Assembly: GCA_036390755.1 (NCBI GenBank) | Contig: DASWBH010000298.1 | Span: forward strand, 1-7,537 | Direction: 5' to 3' | DNA: 7,537 nucleotides | Origin: DASVHS01 sp036390755 | Lineage (GTDB): Bacteria; Acidobacteriota; Thermoanaerobaculia; Gp7-AA8 | In this document: positions 1 to 5,358 of the stretch, one piece after another | How the letters are laid out: the number at the start of each line of letters is the position of its first letter | How positions within the stretch are numbered: position 1 is the first letter of the stretch | Position numbers and translations under genes: made by a program | The notes under the pieces: model-generated | Told to the model about the DNA's origin: nothing | Seen by the model: only the letters and a program-made list of their open reading frames with translations | The model's database searches: none

Positions 1-241
1 GATCGAGGCGAAGCTGACCGCTGTCGACGCGATGAAGAACTTCGATCGCGAGCGGGAACTTGAAGACGCTCGCCATCGGGAACGACTCGTCGGGGCGGAT
101 GGAGATCGTCCGGCCGGTGTCAAGGTCGATCGCGCTGACGCCAACCACCGCGTCGACGCGCTCCGCGACGCGCGCGATGTCCTTGTTTAGATTCGCGTTC
201 GTGACGGCGAGCAGAGCGAGGAAAAGAATGAATGCTTTCAT
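1..241 (-). CDS. bla: Class A beta-lactamase, N-terminal part (runs off left edge)
   Basis: The 80 visible residues begin with a short hydrophobic signal peptide (about residues 1-16, MKAFILFLALLAVTNA), pointing to export to the periplasm. They continue into the first helices and strands of a serine beta-lactamase. The segment FPMASVFKFPLA holds the active-site S-x-x-K motif as Ser58-Val-Phe-Lys61, equivalent to Ambler Ser70 and Lys73; it is followed by a helix ending VLHRVDSGQL. The FPM-SVFK wording and the VD-G-L tail resemble the PER-like subclass A2 rather than TEM or SHV. Known members open the beta-lactam ring through an acyl-serine intermediate. The SDN, omega-loop Glu and KTG motifs lie outside the window, so activity and spectrum cannot be judged, and a related penicillin-binding-type serine hydrolase is not excluded. 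The ATG overlaps the stop codon of the upstream lipocalin gene (ATGA) and has no clear Shine-Dalgarno, which suggests translational coupling and one transcript. Confidence 0.85.
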   Translation of the reverse strand, partial: MKAFILFLALLAVTNANLNKDIARVAERVDAVVGVSAIDLDTGRTISIRPDESFPMASVFKFPLAIEVLHRVDSGQLRLD

Positions 242-1323
242 GGCTGTCGGAAGGCTCGATCATAGCCGGTCATCTCGACGTACCCGTCGCCGTTCACGGC
301 AACGTTGTCGGACGAGCCGGTCACATCGACAGCGCCTTCCCAGTACGTCACGCGCGTGGAGCTGCGCGTCATCAGCTCCTGGTTGTCGAGCAGCGGGTCG
401 AGGCGCAGCGTGATCGCGAACGACGGAATGGAGATGCTCCATCCCATCGGATAGGTCGCGCCGCTCTGCGGCGATTTCCAGCGCCGCAGCGGCCGGACGA
501 CCATCTGATCGCGCGTGAGGTGGATGACGTCGCCGTCCGGCGTAATCAACGATCCGGATGAGGTTACGTCGGGAGTGCCGTCGCTGCGACGGATCTGATA
601 AAGCATCAGCTCCGAATCGTTGGCGAGCTGCACGGAGAACCAGTCCCACCCCTGCTGGTTCTCGCGCAACGCCGAGCTGCCGAACTCGTGATCCATCCAC
701 GCCAGACCGGTGCAGCGCTGGCTGTTGATCGTGCCGGTCACGGCGAGGCGCGTCATCGAGTAGTAGTGCGATGCGTAGCCGATGCCCTGCGCTTTCACGC
801 TCACGCCGTTCTCGCCGTGAATCGCCGGACGTTTGCGCGTGCGCAGCACGAGGTCGATCGCATCTCCGTTCTGCGATGCCGTGATCCGCCATGCGCCATC
901 GCTGGTCGTCGTGGCGCGCCACGCCTCGTTGAAGACGTCGAGCCGTCCGGAGGACGCGGCGGCCGTGAACGGCGATGACCGGTTCAGCCTCTCGTAGTAC
1001 CGGAACTTCCTGCCCGACACGTCGGTGATCGCAAAATGCGCGAGCGACAGATTGCGGAGGTCCCACGCGGTCTGCTCCGGCGCGCCGGGCGGCACGACTC
1101 CGGCGCGAAAGAACGTCAGCTCGAAGCCGTAACGACGGCCGCTGTCGGTCGTCAGATGTCCGGTGTAGTACCACCACTCCGTGCGGTACTCGTCGTGGGC
1201 ACCGTGATCGCGGGGGAACTCGAACTCGTAGCCCGGCAAGGCGGGTTGAAAATCAGAGGCGAAAGCAAAATGCAGAATGCAGAACGAGAAATTGAAAAAG
1301 AGCACCGCCGCTCTTTTTTTCAT
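238..1323 (-). CDS. Secreted AttH/CrtC-like lipocalin-fold protein
   Basis: The mature part matches the AttH/CrtC-like family (carotenoid 1,2-hydratase-like, two lipocalin-type barrels). Hallmarks are EWWYYTGHL at residues 49-57, the core AWMDHEFGSS (208-217) followed by GWDWFSVQL (225-233), and a C-terminal YWEGAVDVTG (327-336) with VNGDGYVEMTGYDR (343-356). Family members are usually annotated 'hydrolase' or 'lipocalin-like', but only the carotenoid hydratase branch has a firm reaction, so no substrate is assigned. I chose the ATG at 1323, giving 361 residues: MKKR, a hydrophobic stretch from 5 to 19, then an AFA/S cleavage site after residue 22. An in-frame ATG at 1344 would add seven residues (MQNAKLK). 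The frame stays open far upstream to 2574, but that part is antisense to the next gene and is not coding. Neither start has a convincing ribosome site. The signal peptide is encoded inside an inverted repeat. The stop overlaps the beta-lactamase start by four bases. Confidence 0.88.
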   Translation of the reverse strand: MKKRAAVLFFNFSFCILHFAFASDFQPALPGYEFEFPRDHGAHDEYRTEWWYYTGHLTTDSGRRYGFELTFFRAGVVPPGAPEQTAWDLRNLSLAHFAITDVSGRKFRYYERLNRSSPFTAAASSGRLDVFNEAWRATTTSDGAWRITASQNGDAIDLVLRTRKRPAIHGENGVSVKAQGIGYASHYYSMTRLAVTGTINSQRCTGLAWMDHEFGSSALRENQQGWDWFSVQLANDSELMLYQIRRSDGTPDVTSSGSLITPDGDVIHLTRDQMVVRPLRRWKSPQSGATYPMGWSISIPSFAITLRLDPLLDNQELMTRSSTRVTYWEGAVDVTGSSDNVAVNGDGYVEMTGYDRAFRQP

Positions 1324-1349
1324 TTTCAATTTTGCATTCTGCATTTTGC
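1265..1349. repeat. AT-rich imperfect inverted repeat (hairpin) at a divergent junction
   Basis: The left arm (about 1265-1303) and right arm (about 1310-1349) are near-perfect reverse complements around a loop of about six bases (accgcc). The outer 17 bases (gcaaaatgcagaatgca) pair exactly apart from the last few. The inner part is A-rich against T-rich with small indels, closing on a gagc/gctc stem. Each arm is built of short variants of tgcaaaa and tgcagaa. Its base composition is very unlike the GC-rich genes on either side. Hairpins of this style occur in many copies in some environmental bacterial genomes; that it is multi-copy here is inference. It covers codons 1-20 of the lipocalin gene on the minus strand and lies directly upstream of the cyclic-nucleotide-binding gene on the plus strand. 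Confidence 0.85.
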
Positions 1350-1371
1350 ATTCACAATATAGCCATATCCC
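1324..1371. promoter_or_regulatory. Short divergent intergenic region, probable back-to-back promoters
   Basis: Only 48 bases separate the chosen lipocalin start (1323, leftward) from the start of the cyclic-nucleotide-binding gene (1372, rightward), so the promoters must lie within or overlap this AT-rich stretch and the hairpin. The segment around 1355-1363 (caatatagc) is the most -10-like on either strand; read leftward it offers TATATT at 1361-1356, and rightward TATAGC at 1358-1363 with TTTGCA-like sequence upstream. None of these is a strong consensus match. No Shine-Dalgarno is visible before either ATG. A stop codon in frame with the rightward gene at 1360-1362 rules out an upstream extension of it. 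Confidence 0.35.
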
Positions 1372-3174
1372 ATGCCTGACCGGCCGGTTACGACTCGCTC
1401 GCGCTTCACGTCCGTTGCGGCCGAGTCTGCCATCCCCATCGAGCCCGATGACCTGCTCGACCTCGCGCGCCGCTACGCCGACCAGGGGATGTACGACGAG
1501 TCGATCCATCTGTACGAGATGGCGGAGAAGCTGAAGCCGGGCTCGATCTCGCTGCGCATCAACATCGCTCGCGTCCGCGACATGAAGAAGCAGGCGGAGG
1601 AGTCGCGATTCGACGTCGTCCGCCAGGAAGTCGCCGACGAGCACGCCCGCGATCAGATCGACGCGTCGCAGTACGTTGGCCTCGCGCAGTACTACATGGA
1701 CAAGGACCAGATGTCGAAAGCGATCGAGCTGCTCGAGATCGCGAAGCTGAAGACGCCGAACAACTACCGGCCGTACGAGATCGTCGCACGCCTGTACTAC
1801 TCGCAGGGCGAGTGGCCGCTCGCGCACGAAGAGATCGCGGTCGCGCGCCGGCTCAACCCATTCGATCGAGGGCTCGCCGAGATCTCCGGCCGCGTCGAGT
1901 TCGAGCTGAAGAATCCCGAGCAGGCCCTCGATGACTTCATCGACGCGTTCCTCCTCGCCACCGATCAGAAGGGCGAGAGCACGGAGCCGGTGCGGCGGAT
2001 GATCAACACGCTGAAGCGCATGCTCACTCTCGACACCAAGCGGCTGAACGCGCGCATCAAACAGCGGGTCGATCACCTCCAGGTCTGCACCGAACGGCTC
2101 GAGAGGCGCAAAGAAAGTCTGTCCCGGTCGGAGGGCCGCGGCGAGCTCGAGGAGATCGCCCGGAAAACAGCACGCGCGGCGGAGAAGCGCGACGATCTCG
2201 CCACGCTCAGCGCCGAGCTGCGAAAGCTCACCGTCTTTCAGCACATGAGAGACGAGGAGATCACGCGGCTCTCGAAATTCGCGCGCGTCGAAGGCTTCCT
2301 CCCCGGCGAATATCTTTTCCATGAAGAGGACAAGTCGCTCGACTTCTATGTCGTGCGCGACGGCCGCATCCAGATCTGCAAGGACACTCCCTTCGGCGCT
2401 CAGCTCCTCGGCACTTTGGGTGTGGATCACATCTTCGGCGAGATGAACTTCATCGATCGCACGCACCGCTCCAGCGATGCGACCGCGGTGGAGCCGTCGT
2501 CCTGCTACACGTTCTCGTTCAGCGCACTCGATCAGGCGATGGACGAGGACAAGGAGATGGCCGTCGGACTGCATTGGGCATTCTGGCGATCGCTGTCCGA
2601 GAAGGTGCGCGGCGCGAACGAACAGCTGAAGCTCTTCTTCCAGGAAGACGCGAAGAGGGGCGCCGGCCGCAAACGCACCGAGGGCAAGCGCGAGATGCAG
2701 CAGGTCACGGTGAAGTCGGAAGAGAAAGTCGACCTGTTCAAGGAGCGCGGATTGTCAGCGGCTGAAATGAAACTGCTGGCGACGTTCTCCAGTGAAGAGC
2801 GCTTCCGCGACGGCTCGATGATCTTTCGCGAAGGCGAGAAGGGCGACAAGCTCTACATCGTGCTCGACGGCCGCGTGCGCATCTCGAAGTTCATCCCGGG
2901 CGTGGGCGAAGAAGCGCTGACGGTGCTCGACCGCGGCGAATTCTTCGGCGAGATGGCACTGATCGACGACGCGCCGAGATCCGCGGACGCGAAAACGCAC
3001 GACGGCGGTGCGACGGTCCTGTCGATCGATCGGGCCACGCTCAACGAAATTCTGTCGATGGATCCCCATGCGTCGCTGCAGTTTCTCAACCTCCTGTGCC
3101 GCATGATCAGCCGCCGGCTGCGCGAGATCAACGAGAAGATCGTGCAGTGGAAGTACATGAGCGGCGGCTTCTGA
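1372..3174 (+). CDS. TPR protein with two cyclic-nucleotide-binding domains
   Basis: This 600-residue protein has no signal peptide or membrane segment and is probably cytoplasmic. Residues about 24-195 are helical TPR-type repeats (for example LARRYADQGMYDESIHLYEMAEKL from 31, and the repeat starting at SQYVGLAQYY, 99). A charged helical, probably coiled-coil linker covers about 222-282. Two cyclic-nucleotide-binding (CNB) domains follow at about 285-412 and 455-585. Both keep the phosphate-binding cassette: FGEM at 355-358 with Glu357 and Arg366, and FGEMALIDDAPRSADA at 525-540 with Glu527 and Arg536. These are the ribose- and phosphate-contacting residues in CRP and PKA-type domains, so both sites look able to bind a ligand such as cAMP. 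There is no helix-turn-helix, kinase or cyclase domain after the CNB domains. By inference it is a nucleotide-responsive scaffold acting through its TPRs; the partner is unknown. The gene stands alone, divergent from the lipocalin gene and convergent with the next. Confidence 0.9.
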   Translation: MPDRPVTTRSRFTSVAAESAIPIEPDDLLDLARRYADQGMYDESIHLYEMAEKLKPGSISLRINIARVRDMKKQAEESRFDVVRQEVADEHARDQIDASQYVGLAQYYMDKDQMSKAIELLEIAKLKTPNNYRPYEIVARLYYSQGEWPLAHEEIAVARRLNPFDRGLAEISGRVEFELKNPEQALDDFIDAFLLATDQKGESTEPVRRMINTLKRMLTLDTKRLNARIKQRVDHLQVCTERLERRKESLSRSEGRGELEEIARKTARAAEKRDDLATLSAELRKLTVFQHMRDEEITRLSKFARVEGFLPGEYLFHEEDKSLDFYVVRDGRIQICKDTPFGAQLLGTLGVDHIFGEMNFIDRTHRSSDATAVEPSSCYTFSFSALDQAMDEDKEMAVGLHWAFWRSLSEKVRGANEQLKLFFQEDAKRGAGRKRTEGKREMQQVTVKSEEKVDLFKERGLSAAEMKLLATFSSEERFRDGSMIFREGEKGDKLYIVLDGRVRISKFIPGVGEEALTVLDRGEFFGEMALIDDAPRSADAKTHDGGATVLSIDRATLNEILSMDPHASLQFLNLLCRMISRRLREINEKIVQWKYMSGGF

Positions 3175-3187
3175 AGTGCTCCTCGCC

Positions 3188-3255
3188 GCCTACGAGACGT
3201 TCCGGCCGATCCGGCTCGTTCGAGCGTTCAGAGAGCGAGCGAAGCTGCCGTAGGC
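3188..3255. terminator. Possible bidirectional terminator between convergent genes
   Basis: The 82-base gap between two convergent stop codons holds a 7-bp inverted repeat, gcctacg at 3188-3194 and cgtaggc at 3249-3255. Inside it are further gctcg/cgagc complementary blocks (about 3213-3240) able to fold into smaller hairpins. There is no T-run on either side, so it does not fit a classic intrinsic terminator; position is the main argument. Confidence 0.3.
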
Positions 3256-3256
3256 A

Positions 3257-4690
3257 TCACGACTCCCGAACGATCCGATCGTCGTTCCGGATCGCGCGCG
3301 GCGAGTAGAGGTCGCGCACCATGCGGCCGATCGTCATCCGGTTCAGCGCCGCCGCGGTCGACTCGTTCATCCGCGTGAACATGCCGCCGATGACGCGGCG
3401 CTCTTCGTCATCGGGACCCTGGTCCGGCAGGACGCGCAGCGAACCTTCGACGTGAGCCACGATCTCCTCGACGCTGATGCGGTCTGGATCGCATCCCGGA
3501 ACGTAGCCGGTGTACTCGCCGCCAGTCGACTTCACGAGCTTTCCGTCTTCGAGCTTCGAGAGCACGCGCAGCATCTGCGCGTCCGTCGTTCCGAACTGCT
3601 CGGCGAGTCTGTACGACGACGGTGAGTCTTCACGCCTGTCGAACCGGCGCGCAATTTCGACGACCGCCCGCAGCGCGAAATAGAGATCGAATCGCGCGTC
3701 GTCGTCGATCTGCTCCGCCTGCGCGCGGAGGACGCCGTACAGGTTCTGATAGACGTAGCTGATCTCGACGCCCAGCAGGATGACGACCCACATGACCTCG
3801 ATGGCGACGAGGAAGATGAGCGCCAGTCCGACGGTGCCGTAGATGAGGTTGAAGCGGCCGTGGAAGAGATGATCGGCATAAATCCCGAATCCCCATCGCA
3901 CGAGTGAAAACAGCATCGTCGTGACGAGCGCGCCGACGACGGCGGCGCTGAACTGCACGCGCGTCGCCGGAACGAGCCAGAACAACATCGTGAACGCGAT
4001 GAACAGAATCACGATCGGCGCGATGACGAAGACGATGTCGTGCTTGAAGATCGTGTGCAGATACGGATTCCGCTGCAGCGTCTTGTTCGTCGTGAACGAA
4101 AGACCCATCAGCAGCGGGCCCCAGAAGAACAGCATCGTGAACGCGATCAGCTTCTGGCGGTAGCCGCGTCCGTACCGCACCTTCCAGATCTGATTAATGG
4201 TCGTCTCGACTGCGAGGAAGAGCCGGAACGCGATGACCATGAACACGATCGCCCCGAGGGTCGAGGCGGCCTGCGCGTTCTGCGCGAATTTGGCGAGGTT
4301 GTAGGTGATCTGCGGCGACTGGTACGGAAGGACGATGTTGAGGATGTTGTCGACTTGCGCTTCCCACCCGGGGAAGAGCTTGCGGAAATACTGCTGCACG
4401 ACCTGGGTGAGAGCGACGAGCAGAGGCACGAGCGACAGCAGCGTCGTGTACGCGAGCGACGCCGCGCGCGAGGTGCCCTCCATCTCATAGAACTCGCGCG
4501 CGATCTCGCGCGTCACCAGGAAGAACTCGACGACGAGGACGCGCGCACGGTGGCGGCCGAACGCGGCGCGCCGGTACACGAGGACGGCCGGATCGGTGAG
4601 CCACGACCAGACCGTATCGCGCGCAGAAATGAAACGCTGCGCAAAACGGCCGGGCTGTCGCGACTCCGGATCGCGCGGATCGTCAGCCAT
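3257..4690 (-). CDS. YihY/BrkB-family inner-membrane protein with C-terminal winged-helix-like domain
   Basis: Residues about 55-320 form the BrkB/YihY module (formerly and wrongly called RNase BN). The family signature SRAASLAYTTLLSLVPLLVAL (74-94) is followed by five further hydrophobic segments near 142-168, 180-200, 218-240, 246-268 and 283-312, making six membrane spans. Segment VGLALIFLVAIEVMWVVILLG and EISYVYQNL (309-317) are typical of the last span. Molecular function in this family is unsettled; transport roles have been proposed. The unusual part is the soluble tail (about 328-477): FALRAVVEIARRF, then SYRLAEQFGTTDAQMLRVLSKLEDGKLVKSTGGEYTGYVPG (359-399), which reads like a winged helix of the Rrf2 kind, then a helical end. 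Such tails occur in some members of other phyla. At 477 residues it is much longer than the roughly 290-residue E. coli YihY. The ATG at 4690 lacks a clear Shine-Dalgarno. It is the only gene in its unit visible here. Confidence 0.9.
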   Translation of the reverse strand: MADDPRDPESRQPGRFAQRFISARDTVWSWLTDPAVLVYRRAAFGRHRARVLVVEFFLVTREIAREFYEMEGTSRAASLAYTTLLSLVPLLVALTQVVQQYFRKLFPGWEAQVDNILNIVLPYQSPQITYNLAKFAQNAQAASTLGAIVFMVIAFRLFLAVETTINQIWKVRYGRGYRQKLIAFTMLFFWGPLLMGLSFTTNKTLQRNPYLHTIFKHDIVFVIAPIVILFIAFTMLFWLVPATRVQFSAAVVGALVTTMLFSLVRWGFGIYADHLFHGRFNLIYGTVGLALIFLVAIEVMWVVILLGVEISYVYQNLYGVLRAQAEQIDDDARFDLYFALRAVVEIARRFDRREDSPSSYRLAEQFGTTDAQMLRVLSKLEDGKLVKSTGGEYTGYVPGCDPDRISVEEIVAHVEGSLRVLPDQGPDDEERRVIGGMFTRMNESTAAALNRMTIGRMVRDLYSPRAIRNDDRIVRES

Positions 4691-4741
4691 TGTTGAACCC
4701 GGAACGCAAACGGCGAACCAGTAATTCAGTTGATTGTTGCT

Positions 4742-4792
4742 GGTTGCTAGTCGCTCGTGGCCTATACCGTGGCCTATCAGCGACTAGCAACC
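4742..4792. repeat. 14-bp perfect inverted repeat in divergent intergenic region
   Basis: The 14 bases ggttgctagtcgct at 4742-4755 recur exactly, inverted, at 4779-4792, around a 23-base loop. Pairing can continue outward imperfectly (gttg at 4736-4739 with caac at 4795-4798 after a two-base mismatch), giving a cruciform or RNA hairpin of about 60 bases. It lies in the 152-base gap between two divergent starts (4690 and 4843). Since it lies upstream of both genes, a terminator role is unlikely; it could be an operator, a dispersed hairpin repeat, or both. Confidence 0.85.
4756..4777. repeat. Tandem 10-bp direct repeat in the hairpin loop
   Basis: The sequence cgtggcctat occurs at 4756-4765 and again at 4768-4777, a period of 12 bases, and fills almost the whole loop of the surrounding inverted repeat. 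Two copies a little more than one helical turn apart is the sort of spacing seen in protein-binding sites, but no regulator is identified. Confidence 0.7.
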
Positions 4793-4842
4793 GACAACCA
4801 GCGAGCGGCTGGATGGGCGGCCGGGTTGCATAACTGCCGAGC

Positions 4843-5358
4843 GTGCCTGGGCAAATCGTGCACATTCCCGAAGTGATCGAGCCGGACGAGAAGCTTCCGC
4901 CGGACCTGGTCGTCCTGCGGAAGTTCGCGTTCCTCATGGACGAAGCGGTCCGCATTCCCGGAACCCGCATGCGCGCCGGCCTCGACCCGATCCTGGGACT
5001 GATCCCCGGGATCGGCGACGTCATCTCCGCGATCATGTCCGCCTGGATCGTCGCCGGCGCTCTGCGGCACCGCGTTCCGATGCTGAAGGTTTTCCGGATG
5101 GTGTTCAACATCATCGTCGACCTGGTCATCGGCGAGATCCCGCTGCTCGGCGACATCTTCGACTTCGCGTTCGAAGAGAACGTCATCAACATGCGGCTGC
5201 TGATGCAGTACCGGGACCGCCGGCGGCCCCCGCGGACTTTCGGGCAGATCGCAGTCACGCTCGGCGCGCTCGTCCTCATCATCATCCTTTTCGGTATTGT
5301 CTCAGTCGCCGCTCTGATCGCCGGCGTGCTCTGGATCACGGCGCAGCGATATACATGA
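4843..5358 (+). CDS. DUF4112 family membrane protein
   Basis: A 171-residue protein with the DUF4112 pattern: a helix LRKFAFLMDEAVRIPGTRMRAGLDPI (25-50), then two related units, GLIPGIGDVISAI (52-64) and GEIPLLGDIFDFAFEENVIN (97-116), each with an IP-x-x-GD turn. This is an internal duplication typical of the family. The C-terminal 132-167 is strongly hydrophobic (ALVLIIILFGIVSVAALIAGVLWITA) and should form one long or two short membrane spans. The function of the family is unknown. The start is a GTG at 4843; an in-frame ATG at 4813 is ruled out by a stop at 4828-4833, and GTG at 4858 is the next alternative. No strong Shine-Dalgarno is visible. Its stop overlaps the ATG of the phospholipase D gene (ATGA), so the two are almost certainly co-transcribed and translationally coupled, linking it by inference to phospholipid metabolism at the membrane. 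Confidence 0.88.
   Translation: MPGQIVHIPEVIEPDEKLPPDLVVLRKFAFLMDEAVRIPGTRMRAGLDPILGLIPGIGDVISAIMSAWIVAGALRHRVPMLKVFRMVFNIIVDLVIGEIPLLGDIFDFAFEENVINMRLLMQYRDRRRPPRTFGQIAVTLGALVLIIILFGIVSVAALIAGVLWITAQRYT

Noticed and set aside
60..561. Small rightward open frames at 60-413 and 232-561
   Set aside because: They are Arg-rich shadows of the beta-lactamase and lipocalin genes on the minus strand, with no family resemblance.
1265..1349. Intrinsic terminator with a T-run (ctcttttttt at 1311-1320)
   Set aside because: The T-run is in the middle of the right arm and not after the stem, and the element sits upstream of two divergent genes, so termination is not the natural reading.
1324..2574. Upstream part of a leftward reading frame that stays open from 2574 to 238 and would give the lipocalin a 400-residue N-terminal extension
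   Set aside because: This stretch is exactly antisense to the well-supported TPR/CNB gene, is rich in Arg, Leu, Val and Glu without recognisable domains, and lies before a clear signal peptide. It reflects GC-rich codon bias on the other strand.
1372..3174. CRP/FNR-type transcription factor
   Set aside because: The CNB domains are present, but the second one ends in a short helix (RRLREINEKIVQWKYMSGGF) with no helix-turn-helix behind it.
3257..4690. Ribonuclease BN
   Set aside because: This is a historical misannotation of the BrkB/YihY membrane family; true RNase BN is a soluble metallo-beta-lactamase-fold enzyme, and no such motif is present.
4742..4792. Phage or integron attachment site
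   Set aside because: There is no integrase, recombinase, tRNA or cassette structure nearby; the palindrome alone does not support it.
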